Shown: positions 7,209 through 15,082, numbered from the stretch's first letter. The stretch: 21,592 nt of DNA from Syntrophaceae bacterium (GCA_014874425.1 JACWAG010000071.1:1-21592); one strand, 5' to 3'. The notes: generated from the letters alone by a model not told the origin. A program made the numbers and translations.

Positions 7209-8572
7209 TAAGATCCCGATTCGTGCAATACCCTGTCTACAGTTTCTGAAAAAGTGGCCCATATCCCGTTAATCCACTCGAGTGATTCAGGTTTCATCAG
7301 AACGCTTCTCAAGCAGGTAATATAGTCCTGGTCCCAGTTGAAATTTTCCCAACACCCTTCGAATAATTCTTTGGGGAAATTTGCTTTGGCAAGATGCAAA
7401 TTCGCGGCCGCAGAGGCTTCAAAAACTGCGTCATTAAGCCTGGAAGCTTCAGAAGCATTATCAGCTTTAATCGTCCAGACTATTATATCAAGCTCAGGAT
7501 TTAGTCCCGTTAGAAACCTTGGGTCAGATTTGATTCTATCAAAAAATGTAAGAGCGGCTGTCCGGCAGTTTTCTAGGTCTCTGGCAAAAGCCCCGCCTCT
7601 AACCATTGGAAGCAACCGCTGAGTGGCCCACAAAGCAACAGCGGAAGATCCGGGTCTTGAGCACTCCAGACTGATTTCTCCCAGATGCATTTCAGATGAG
7701 GTGAAATATGTATATGGTGAATCGTGCTTGTAAAATGCGCCTACGGAAGGGTCTTTGAAAATTACACAGCCACAGCCATATGGTTGAAGGCCGTGTTTGT
7801 GGGGATCAATCACGATGGAATCAACTTGATTCAGCGTGTCGTAAACGGCTCTCGTTTGAGGCCCCAGATTGTCGGCCAGTATGTAATAGCCGCCATACGC
7901 CGAATCAGCGTGAATTCTGAACCCATAATAGCTTTGGAGTTCAAGTATCTCAGGTAATGGGTCAATCGAGCCTGTGGCCGTTGTGCCGATTGTAACCACT
8001 ATTGTGCCTACATCTCCTTTGTCCAGGGCTTCCTTTATCGCGGATACCTTCATGCGCGCCATACTGTCTACAGGGACTGATTCAAAAGGTATGTTTAATA
8101 CACCACAGATTCGGCTGTGAGTGTAATGAGCCTGCTGAGAAGCCAATATTTTACGGTTCGGCCGTAAACGACTTGAAATCCACAAGGCTTCAAGGTTGGC
8201 CATCGTGCCACCACTGCACAGATGGCCGAGGTGCTTCTTCCAGCCAAACATGTCGGCAATTTGGGCTACTGCTTCCTTTTCCATTGTAGAACTGGCTCGC
8301 CCTCCATCAAACGCGTGGTTATTGGGATTTATCCACAAGGACAGCATGTAAGCCAAACGCGCTACTGGATGCGGCGGTTTCAGCATTTGGCCGATATAGT
8401 TTGGATGCTGGTAAGGATAATTGTCTTTCATCCGGAAAGCGACTTCATTTAGGACATTTCGGATTGAGTCAACATCAACGCTGGGTTGGAATTCCGGCAA
8501 ATCGCTGAACCCCGATTCCAGGATTTCTATGGCTTCGGGCAGCAAATCAAGGGTCTTGGTTTCAAATGTCAT
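7208..8572 (-). CDS. Group II pyridoxal-dependent decarboxylase
   Basis: A 454-residue fold-type I PLP decarboxylase of the aromatic amino acid/glutamate/aspartate group. Seen: HPNYIGQM near the N-terminus, CSGGTMANLEALW (119-131, phosphate loop), the PLP-ring histidine at QAHYTHS (His149), HADSAYGGYY with Asp223 binding the pyridine nitrogen, and the Schiff-base lysine Lys259 in IDPHKHGLQPYGCG. The C-terminal domain includes SRPGSSAVALWATQRL. The start ATG at 8572 has GAGGAA 6 nt upstream. It heads a tight minus-strand run with the PHP and phosphohydrolase genes. The amino acid substrate cannot be read from the sequence. Aspartate (beta-alanine for pantothenate/CoA) or an aromatic amino acid are the usual choices for members with the DPHKH motif. 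Confidence 0.9.
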   Translation of the reverse strand: MTFETKTLDLLPEAIEILESGFSDLPEFQPSVDVDSIRNVLNEVAFRMKDNYPYQHPNYIGQMLKPPHPVARLAYMLSLWINPNNHAFDGGRASSTMEKEAVAQIADMFGWKKHLGHLCSGGTMANLEALWISSRLRPNRKILASQQAHYTHSRICGVLNIPFESVPVDSMARMKVSAIKEALDKGDVGTIVVTIGTTATGSIDPLPEILELQSYYGFRIHADSAYGGYYILADNLGPQTRAVYDTLNQVDSIVIDPHKHGLQPYGCGCVIFKDPSVGAFYKHDSPYTYFTSSEMHLGEISLECSRPGSSAVALWATQRLLPMVRGGAFARDLENCRTAALTFFDRIKSDPRFLTGLNPELDIIVWTIKADNASEASRLNDAVFEASAAANLHLAKANFPKELFEGCWENFNWDQDYITCLRSVLMKPESLEWINGIWATFSETVDRVLHESGS

Positions 8573-8778
8573 AACAGTTCCTCAGAAAAAAGTATTTTGG
8601 AAAACCCTCCACCACCGAGTTACTCCTGACTCAAATATTTGTTTGGCCTGTATCAAAGAAGCAGCTAATTTGGGATAATCTTTAACAGACGTATTTACTA
8701 CTGTCAAACAGCGTGGTTCAAATTGTAACAAGACGATTGGGAACCGCTAAAAGCGCAAACAGAGGTGGAATAATCAAG

Positions 8779-10308
8779 ATGGACCTGGCCCTAATCCAGA
8801 AAGTGACGGTTGAACTTGAAAATGAAATTGTCGGAGGTCTGATTTCAAAAATCTTTCAGCCGCTTCCCCGGGAGTTGGCGCTGAAAATCTTTATCCCGGG
8901 TAGAGGAGACAGACGGTTAATGTTGAGCGCGGATCCAAAATTGGGGAGGATTCATCTTACCAAGCTCAGGATACCCAACCCTCCGAGACCGCCAAGATTT
9001 TGCGCATACTTACGGGCGCATCTTGTCAACGCTCGAATAGTCAAGGTCTCATGCGCCAATAATGATCGAATTGTAACTATATCGTGCGAAGTAAGATCTC
9101 TGGAATCGAGGTTGAAAATAGATTTAATTTTAGAACTCTTGGGACGGGATTCCAACATCATTCTCGTCGACGCGAATCGAGGATTGATCATGGATTGCCT
9201 CCATCATCTTCCCAACAAGACGGACCATAATCGGGTTGTGCTGCCAGGGGCTGAATATGCGGCGCCTCCTCAAAATCCCAATCGATTTGTGGCGACAACC
9301 AGCAAATACACTCCTGCCGAAGTCTCCACAGACTGTTTCAGTAACAAAGAACAAAGCGCATTCTCCGAGAGCGTTAAGGAAAAACCGGATTATCATGATG
9401 ACGCCGCCAGTGTTAATGATTGTGTTGATACCCTATACAGTAATCTTTTGCTTGATTCTTTGATTGAGAACTTCCGTCGTAAGATCGCCAAGCCCGTTAG
9501 GATGAGAATTAGAGGACTTGCAAATCGGGCCCGAAAGATCGAAAACGACAAACAACGGCTGGAAAAATATATTGAACAAGCCAAATTTGGGGAACTCGTA
9601 AAAACTGCCTTAGGTAGTTTAAAGAAAGGCTTGTCGTCTGTCGATGTGACTGACTGGGAAACCGGAACGATAATAAGGGTCCCGTTAGACCCCGCCTTGG
9701 CCCCTGTTTCAAACATGCGGAAATTTTTTGCTCATTCGGCCAAAGGTAAGCGAGGAATCCACATTGCTGGAGAGCGACTTGAAATAACAATTCAGGAAAA
9801 GAGAGCCCTGGAAGAATTGCAATATTTCATAAATGAAGCCAAGACGCAGGAGGAGTTGGACATTCTATCGGCTGGACTAAATCAGACAACGCATTTTGCA
9901 CGGAATTCCGCTACACCGAATAAACTGAGGCCCTTTAATCCTTATAAGCCAACCCAAAATCACCTCCAGAATACAAGCCCTTCGGGACTCAAAATCTTTG
10001 TAGGCAAGAACTCCAGAGGAAACGACTTTATTCTTAGAGCTAAAGCTCAAAACGGGGACACTTGGTTTCATGTCAAAGACGCGCCCGGTTCGCATGTGGT
10101 CCTGTTTTCCAGGGAGCGTCAAGTCCCTTCTGAATCTGACATGCGTTACGCCGCGACCCTTGCCGCCCAACATTCTAAACTGAAAAATTCAGCGAAAGTG
10201 GAGGTCATGTACACCGATGTAAAAAATGTGTCCAGAATTAAGGGGGGACTTTTAGGGCAGGTCAAAATAGGCAAACATAAGACTATGGTAGTTGATTTGG
10301 ACGAATAA
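8779..10308 (+). CDS. rqcH: NFACT-family ribosome quality control protein (RqcH/Rqc2 homologue)
   Basis: A 509-residue protein with the NFACT-N domain (about 1-170), helix-hairpin and coiled-coil region (about 215-370) and NFACT-R/DUF814 domain (about 400-500). RqcH binds stalled 50S subunits carrying peptidyl-tRNA and adds C-terminal alanine tails. Seen: DLALIQKVTVEL, ELLGRDSNIILVD, KNSRGNDFILRAKAQNGDTW and WFHVKDAPGSHVVL. The Asp-Arg pair needed for tailing in B. subtilis (D97/R98) is present as D96-R97 in ANNDRIV. The ATG at 8779 is chosen because AGAGGTGG lies about 10 nt upstream and the family begins M-D-x-x; an in-frame GTG at 8713 would add 22 residues. Older annotations call these proteins fibronectin-binding. 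It is divergent from the decarboxylase across 206 bp in which I see no convincing promoter. Confidence 0.9.
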   Translation: MDLALIQKVTVELENEIVGGLISKIFQPLPRELALKIFIPGRGDRRLMLSADPKLGRIHLTKLRIPNPPRPPRFCAYLRAHLVNARIVKVSCANNDRIVTISCEVRSLESRLKIDLILELLGRDSNIILVDANRGLIMDCLHHLPNKTDHNRVVLPGAEYAAPPQNPNRFVATTSKYTPAEVSTDCFSNKEQSAFSESVKEKPDYHDDAASVNDCVDTLYSNLLLDSLIENFRRKIAKPVRMRIRGLANRARKIENDKQRLEKYIEQAKFGELVKTALGSLKKGLSSVDVTDWETGTIIRVPLDPALAPVSNMRKFFAHSAKGKRGIHIAGERLEITIQEKRALEELQYFINEAKTQEELDILSAGLNQTTHFARNSATPNKLRPFNPYKPTQNHLQNTSPSGLKIFVGKNSRGNDFILRAKAQNGDTWFHVKDAPGSHVVLFSRERQVPSESDMRYAATLAAQHSKLKNSAKVEVMYTDVKNVSRIKGGLLGQVKIGKHKTMVVDLDE

Positions 10309-10413
10309 TCTAGATTGTTTTTTCTGTGTTTATGTGCTAAATATCCAATTTAATAGTAAAAATATATCCGATTTCCCACTTCTCTCTGGACCTGTCGGAA
10401 GAGAAATACCAAG

Positions 10414-11559
10414 ATGAGCAGATCGAGAGTCCTAGTCGTCGAAGACCATCCTCTTAGCCGTCGTATTCTGGAGACGATGCTTACGAAGAGTTATGAGGTG
10501 ATCTCCGCAGCTTCGGGGCAGGAAGCTATAGACAGGGCCAAACTGGAACCTCCGGACTTGGTGCTTCTTGATATTGAAATGCCGGGCCTAAATGGGTTTG
10601 AGACCCTTGAAATTTTGAAATCAGGCATTATCGAGCCAGCGGTTCCCGTGATATTTCTAACAGCTCTGGAGGATTCTAAGAGTCGGGAAACTGGGCTCGA
10701 GGCCGGTGCTGTAGACTACATTACCAAACCGTACGACAAGCAGGAACTTAGAATAAAGGTCAAGAACCATCTAGCCCTGTACGAGGCTCGAAAGGAGATT
10801 GAGGCACGTAACAGAGTAATGGCAAGAGAAATGGAAATGGCCTCCCAGTTACAACGTTCATTGTTGCCCGAAGATTTCCCGAAATGTGAACACCTTGTTT
10901 TCTCAGCTCTCTACAAACCTTTATCTCCGGCAGGTGGAGATTTTTATGATGTTATAGAGTTCGGACCGTCCAGGATTGGTTTCGCCGAAGTCGATGTCTC
11001 CGGCCATGGGGTAGCCTCCGCTATGGTGGGCGCAATGTTCAAGATGGCTTTTCAGTCGTTCGCACGCACTACGGATTCACCTGCTGAACTCCTAAGGGTT
11101 ATAAACGATCAAATGTTCGGAATATTGCCTGAATCGGATTTTCTCACGGTTTTTTACGGAATAATCGACTTGGGAACTCTTGAAATGATTTACACCAACG
11201 CGGGCCATCCCCGACCATTTCTATTCAAAAGAGATCTCGGAGAAATCCGGGAGCTAGGAGTGGGAGGTCCGTTAGTGGGCGCTTTTCTGGGGATGGATTA
11301 CGAGGAAGGTTTTGTACAATTACAAAAAGGTGATCAGATTTTTGTTTATACCGACGGTGTAACAGAAACATCGGCAGGCTTGGATGATGGAGCCCTAGAA
11401 GATTTTTATGGCGTAGAGCGGTTGAAGCAGACACTTATGGACAATTCCAACCGCGCTCCTCACGCAATGTTGCCTCTAATTTTGGATGACCTGGAAAAAT
11501 TCCACGGCTCAAATAGTTTCGATGATGACATAACTATGTTCCTTGCAGCAATCGTGTAA
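10414..11559 (+). CDS. Response regulator with PP2C-type (RsbU/SpoIIE) phosphatase output
   Basis: A 381-residue fusion of a receiver domain (1-120), a helical linker (about 120-150, ARKEIEARNRVMAREMEMASQ, probably coiled coil) and a PPM/SpoIIE phosphatase (150-381). Receiver residues E10-D11, D53, T83 and K105 are all present. Phosphatase metal residues are present: GGDFYD (174-179), DVSGHG with D194, TNAGHP (261-266), YTDGVTE with D314, and DDDIT at 370-374. In partner-switching systems this enzyme dephosphorylates a STAS antagonist, here most likely the protein at 14187. It is intact and therefore expected to convert a two-component signal into antagonist activation. It is the first gene of the plus-strand signalling and glycan region. 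The start ATG has only a GGAAGAG ribosome site at a long spacing. Confidence 0.93.
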   Translation: MSRSRVLVVEDHPLSRRILETMLTKSYEVISAASGQEAIDRAKLEPPDLVLLDIEMPGLNGFETLEILKSGIIEPAVPVIFLTALEDSKSRETGLEAGAVDYITKPYDKQELRIKVKNHLALYEARKEIEARNRVMAREMEMASQLQRSLLPEDFPKCEHLVFSALYKPLSPAGGDFYDVIEFGPSRIGFAEVDVSGHGVASAMVGAMFKMAFQSFARTTDSPAELLRVINDQMFGILPESDFLTVFYGIIDLGTLEMIYTNAGHPRPFLFKRDLGEIRELGVGGPLVGAFLGMDYEEGFVQLQKGDQIFVYTDGVTETSAGLDDGALEDFYGVERLKQTLMDNSNRAPHAMLPLILDDLEKFHGSNSFDDDITMFLAAIV

Positions 11560-11687
11560 GGACAAAAGTCCCATACTTTACTCGTTAAAGTGAGCTGACA
11601 TTGTTCAGAATGAAGCTACAGTTGGCATAGCGAGTCATATTAATAAAGGCGCTTTTCATAAATCGCTTACGGCCTCAAGATCAACCC

Positions 11688-11707
11688 ATTAGACCTATCT
11701 GTCTAAT
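11688..11707. promoter_or_regulatory. Inverted repeat ATTAGAC-N6-GTCTAAT upstream of the sugar transferase
   Basis: A perfect 7-bp dyad with a 6-nt spacer lies in the 176-bp gap before the sugar transferase, ending 28 nt before its start. It could be an operator or an RNA hairpin in the leader. No T-tract follows, so a terminator is unlikely. Nothing else in the gap stands out apart from a weaker 6-bp dyad at 11575-11591. Confidence 0.4.
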
Positions 11708-11735
11708 TGCGCTAGGGAATTGGTGTGACGAGAGA

Positions 11736-12488
11736 ATGACGGCTGACAAAAATCAAAAATTCCAGCGTGATGATGAAATGATGGAAATGCTATACCGCAA
11801 ATATGCCCGCGATGGTATCAAGATATCGCGCTGGAGACAACTTCTGCGCTTCATAATCAAGAAGGCTTTGTGGATAGCGGTTGTAGAAGGTAGCAGAACC
11901 CTGAAGAGACTTATGGACATTGTCGGATCGTCTGTCGGCCTGATCCTTCTATCACCTGTGTTCGCGATCACGGCATTGCTCATAAAACTGGAAGACGGAG
12001 GACCGGTATTTTTTGCGTCAGATCGCGCGGGGAAATGGGGTAGAAAATTCAGAATGTTTAAATTCCGATCAATGATTTTAAACGCTGAGGAAATGAAACA
12101 AGACCTCCTGCAACAAAATGAGACTGGTGGCGTGATATTTAAGATAAAACGTGACCCCAGAATCACAAGAGTTGGCAGGGTCATTAGAAAATTGAGTATT
12201 GATGAACTTCCTCAACTTTACAATGTGTTCAAGGGTGACATGTCTCTGGTTGGTCCACGACCGCATCCTCCCAAAGAAGTCGAACTTTATACGTTGAATG
12301 ATCGAAGAAGACTGGAAGTTATTCCAGGATTAACATGCTTCTGGCAGGTCAGTGGCCGTAGCGACGTAAGTTTCGAGAATCAAGTGGGTCTTGATGTCCA
12401 ATATATTGAGAGCCAGTCATTGTGGGGCGATATAAAGCTTCTCCTGAAAACCATACCCGCGGTGATTTCGGGCAGAGGGGCGTACTAA
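11736..12488 (+). CDS. Polyprenyl-phosphate sugar-1-phosphate transferase (monotopic PGT superfamily)
   Basis: A 250-residue initiating transferase that loads a sugar-1-phosphate from a nucleotide sugar onto undecaprenyl phosphate at the inner membrane, the first step of exopolysaccharide or O-glycan assembly. Seen: a short cytosolic N-terminal tail, the re-entrant membrane helix at about 62-84 (DIVGSSVGLILLSPVFAITA), GPVFFASDRAGKWGRKFRMF, the catalytic Asp-Glu pair D156-E157 in SIDELPQLYNVFKGDMSLVG, and PRPHPPKE. It corresponds to the catalytic PglC-like core without the large N-terminal CoA-binding-like domain of WcaJ or WbaP. The C-terminal WQVSGRSD and FENQVGLDVQYIE are typical of exopolysaccharide members. 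A weak GAGAG ribosome site precedes the ATG. The next gene is a fusion whose last domain is a degenerate version of the same enzyme. Confidence 0.93.
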   Translation: MTADKNQKFQRDDEMMEMLYRKYARDGIKISRWRQLLRFIIKKALWIAVVEGSRTLKRLMDIVGSSVGLILLSPVFAITALLIKLEDGGPVFFASDRAGKWGRKFRMFKFRSMILNAEEMKQDLLQQNETGGVIFKIKRDPRITRVGRVIRKLSIDELPQLYNVFKGDMSLVGPRPHPPKEVELYTLNDRRRLEVIPGLTCFWQVSGRSDVSFENQVGLDVQYIESQSLWGDIKLLLKTIPAVISGRGAY

Positions 12489-12605
12489 TAGCTGTTAGGC
12501 CCCGAAGTTTCCCGTCTTGGGTCGATTTTGTAGAATAACCGTAACATTTCGTTGAGGTTGAATTAAGACCTGTTCAGGTTTTATGAAATCGGGTTCTGAT
12601 TAAAC

Positions 12606-14072
12606 ATGCAGGCTATTCTTACTCTCTTCAAGGATTCAAAAGGTTTTGAACCTGTTACCAGGCACAGACCGGTTGGGATGCTTCCGTTTCTTAACAGGCC
12701 CATACTTGAATGGCATATTATGAACTGTGTCAGGAGTGGAATAAGAAGCATTCACATAATTGCGGTTGAAAATCCGTTGATAGTCGGCGAATTTGTTGGA
12801 CCCGATACCCGCTGGGGCGCTTCGATAGAACTGATTGTTTACAAAGACCCTTGTGACCTTAGGGAGTTGCTAACGCGTATCGCTGGAATGGTCCTGGACA
12901 AGGTTTTGGTTATTCCTGTAGAGACCGTAATTGATTTGCCATATAAGGAATTTGAGAATTTTCACAATAATGCGGTGGGAAAGATTACCAGGGTATTGGT
13001 CGATGGATGTGTCGAGTTTAATTCAGGCGGCGAGACCTGGAGCTATTCCAGAAAATTGGAACTGGAACCTGTCGACACAGGCGTCTACATTACGGATCAA
13101 GGCGGTGTAAATTCTTTGGATGTGGTAGATTACATCTGGGATGGAAACTTCTTGCCTATCGAAACGCCCCAGGGGCTCTGGACCGCCAACATGGCAGGGT
13201 TGGACGGATGTTTTCCAGATTTCTTGGGTCCGGATTATCAGGCTTCTTTAACCAACAAACTCATAGTAGGACACCATACTTATATTGATTCTGCGGCTAT
13301 CTTGCGGGCGCCTTGTCTTATAGGGGATTACTGCAGAGTGAATCCCGGGGCTAGAATCTTGAGGTTTAGCGTCATTGGCGACGGGGTTATAGTTGACCAA
13401 GGCGCTGCAATCGAGTCCAGTCTAATTTGTGGGGACACCTATGTTGGGACAGACACAGATGTTCATAAATGTATAGTTGTGGGAAATGTAATGATCAACC
13501 TGGATGTAGGGTCGTGGACATCCGTTGAAGATGCGTTTCTCCTGTCTGGAGTTAAGAAAAAGATCGTGTATTCGTTTTCGGAGAAATTCGTCGACCGGTT
13601 TCTCGCTCTAATTTTGCTTATGTTGACCGCGCCGATTTGGGTCACCAAAGGTGTTTCCCGTTTAGCGCGCCACAAACCTTTTTTCGCTACCCGCCGCATG
13701 ATGCTCAGAGACCTCTATTTCGATCCGGCTTCAAAAGACGCCGCCAGAGCTGGGAATTTCCATTGGTTTGACGATTCCGGCCCTTTGCTGCAACGTGTTC
13801 CTGGTTTGATCGATGTAATCTCCGGGAAATTGAGACTTGTTGGTGTACGGCCGCTAAAAGCAGAGGAATTCCAACGATATCAAGAGGATTGGGCTCAGCA
13901 ACGTTTTGAGGCTCTTGATGGGCTGTTTACGCCGGTTGATGCGGAATGCGCCGATAATGTGCTGGAAGAAGAAAAAATAGCCGCTGAGAACTTCTATACA
14001 GCTACCAGGGGCCCAAAAGAAGATTTGAAGATATTGATAAAGTCTATAAAGAATTTGTTTACTAGAAAGTAA
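12606..14072 (+). CDS. Degenerate nucleotidyltransferase / beta-helix / sugar-transferase fusion (predicted pseudoenzyme)
   Basis: A 488-residue three-part protein. Residues 1-200 resemble sugar-1-phosphate nucleotidyltransferases (MLPFLNRPILEWHIMNCV, PVDTGVYI). Residues 219-312 carry hexapeptide repeats of a left-handed beta helix. Residues 318-488 resemble a monotopic PGT (membrane helix about 328-350, KPFFATRR, LRLVGVRPLKAEE). The catalytic features are missing in both enzyme parts. The GGxGTR loop reads FKDSKG (8-13), PKPM reads PVGM, and the metal-binding Gly-Asp is absent around 101-107. In the PGT part a gapless alignment with the neighbour at 11736 puts Gln396-Arg397 in place of the essential Asp-Glu, and GKL in place of GDM. 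The reading frame is intact and well coded, so it is not a pseudogene in the ordinary sense. A regulatory or scaffold role for the sugar transferase is inference. Confidence 0.8.
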   Translation: MQAILTLFKDSKGFEPVTRHRPVGMLPFLNRPILEWHIMNCVRSGIRSIHIIAVENPLIVGEFVGPDTRWGASIELIVYKDPCDLRELLTRIAGMVLDKVLVIPVETVIDLPYKEFENFHNNAVGKITRVLVDGCVEFNSGGETWSYSRKLELEPVDTGVYITDQGGVNSLDVVDYIWDGNFLPIETPQGLWTANMAGLDGCFPDFLGPDYQASLTNKLIVGHHTYIDSAAILRAPCLIGDYCRVNPGARILRFSVIGDGVIVDQGAAIESSLICGDTYVGTDTDVHKCIVVGNVMINLDVGSWTSVEDAFLLSGVKKKIVYSFSEKFVDRFLALILLMLTAPIWVTKGVSRLARHKPFFATRRMMLRDLYFDPASKDAARAGNFHWFDDSGPLLQRVPGLIDVISGKLRLVGVRPLKAEEFQRYQEDWAQQRFEALDGLFTPVDAECADNVLEEEKIAAENFYTATRGPKEDLKILIKSIKNLFTRK

Positions 14073-14145
14073 GTCCGATGTGGTAAATTCCAGTTAAAGA
14101 AAGATCTTGTGTTGATGCGTAAAGTTTCTTGATTATGCATATATC

Positions 14146-14154
14146 TGATATAAT
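14146..14154 (+). promoter_or_regulatory. Extended -10 promoter element before the STAS gene
   Basis: TGATATAAT is a perfect extended -10 element (TGnTATAAT), 32 nt before the STAS start codon. No good -35 box lies 16-18 bp upstream, as is usual for extended -10 promoters. It implies that the STAS and kinase genes can be transcribed separately from the upstream glycan genes. Confidence 0.55.
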
Positions 14155-14186
14155 GGTTTTATTGGATTTTAACAGGAGATTTCAAC

Positions 14187-14516
14187 ATGGAAATTCAGCA
14201 AAAGGATGGGGTAACGGTGATAAGCACCGATGAAAGACTAGATGCCCTGGCCGCTCCTAAGCTTAAAGAGGCTGTGAAGAAAATGTCTGAGGAGTCCGCC
14301 GCCAAGTTGGTTATAGACCTGGCTAAAACAAAATTCATTGACAGTTCCGGTTGTGGGGCCCTAGTGGCGTCTCTTCGTACACTTCTAAAGTCTCAGGGAG
14401 ACCTTAAAATAGCTAGACCGTCACCTCAAGCTCAGACCCTCTTTCAATTGACGCGCCTGCATAGGGTATTTGAAATATATGACAATTTGGATGCGGCCAT
14501 AGGATCGTTTCAGTGA
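14187..14516 (+). CDS. STAS-domain anti-sigma factor antagonist
   Basis: A 109-residue SpoIIAA/RsbV-like single STAS domain. The motif FIDSSGCGALV (50-60) contains the phosphorylation site, Ser53 by alignment with SpoIIAA Ser58. VVIDLAKT-type beta strand and LFQLTRLHRVFEIYDN complete the fold. In partner switching the unphosphorylated form binds the cognate HATPase kinase and releases that kinase's other partner; the kinase phosphorylates the serine and a PP2C enzyme reverses it. All three activities are encoded within 5 kb: this protein, the kinase at 14582 and the phosphatase at 10414. A good AGGAGA ribosome site lies 7 nt before the ATG and an extended -10 promoter lies upstream. Confidence 0.94.
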   Translation: MEIQQKDGVTVISTDERLDALAAPKLKEAVKKMSEESAAKLVIDLAKTKFIDSSGCGALVASLRTLLKSQGDLKIARPSPQAQTLFQLTRLHRVFEIYDNLDAAIGSFQ

Positions 14517-14553
14517 TCTAATAAAATGAGACTTGTTATCGAAGGTCCCGTGT

Positions 14554-14578
14554 CGTTTCCTGGTGACCAGGGGAAACG
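14554..14578 (+). promoter_or_regulatory. RNA hairpin covering the ribosome site of the HATPase kinase
   Basis: CGTTT-CCTGG, a TGA loop, then CCAGG-(GG)-AAACG forms a 10-bp stem with a two-base bulge. The only plausible Shine-Dalgarno for the kinase, AGGGG at 14569-14573, is inside the 3' arm, and the stem ends 3 nt before the ATG at 14582. A stop codon upstream (TGA at 14564) excludes any earlier start. This suggests the hairpin limits kinase translation relative to the STAS gene. Confidence 0.5.
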
Positions 14579-14581
14579 GAG

Positions 14582-15037
14582 ATGGAAAACGAACTGTATA
14601 TTAATATCGAAGCTAGCGCTGAGATAATTCTCCTCAGACCTCTTGATCTGTTCGTGAGAAATCTCGTCCAGCAACTGCCGGGTTTCTCGAACGCAGAGGA
14701 TGTTGTCGACAACGTGGAATTAGCTTTCAACGAGGCTTTTACAAATGTTAGCAGACACGCTTACAAGTCAAATCAAAAAGGCCCCGTTCGTATAGAAATT
14801 TTTGTTAGACAGAATCATTTGGAGATTCGCCTCGAGGATTATGGGGAGAGCTTTGACCCTGACGCCATAGCGGAACCGGATTTCCAAAATCTTGGTGAAG
14901 GTGGTCTGGGAATATGGTTTATGCGGCATTTTATGGATGACTGGATATACAAATCGGAAGCCGGGGGGAAGAATATTCTGAGATTAATTAAGAAAATCCC
15001 TGTCAATGAAACTGCCTTAGCCATTAACCAACCATGA
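14582..15037 (+). CDS. Anti-sigma factor-type serine kinase (RsbW/SpoIIAB-like HATPase)
   Basis: A 151-residue GHKL ATPase. Seen: N box ELAFNEAFTNVSRHAY with E51, N55 and H59, matching the ExxTNxxxH pattern of SpoIIAB; G1 box EDYGESFD with D86 and G88; and G2 box GEGGLGIWFM (105-114). It should phosphorylate the STAS protein encoded 65 nt upstream and hold a second partner in check. In classic systems that partner is a sigma factor, but none is encoded in this window, so the target here is unknown. The ATG at 14582 is the only possible start because an in-frame TGA lies six codons upstream. A hairpin covers its ribosome-binding region. Confidence 0.93.
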   Translation: MENELYINIEASAEIILLRPLDLFVRNLVQQLPGFSNAEDVVDNVELAFNEAFTNVSRHAYKSNQKGPVRIEIFVRQNHLEIRLEDYGESFDPDAIAEPDFQNLGEGGLGIWFMRHFMDDWIYKSEAGGKNILRLIKKIPVNETALAINQP

Positions 15038-15082
15038 ATAATCCACCGCTTTCAAAGCCATATCTTGAATTGAAGCAACCTC

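Noticed and set aside
10309..10340. AATCTAGATT followed by a T-run after the NFACT gene as a terminator
   Set aside because: The palindrome leaves only a 3-bp stem once a loop is allowed, too weak to call.
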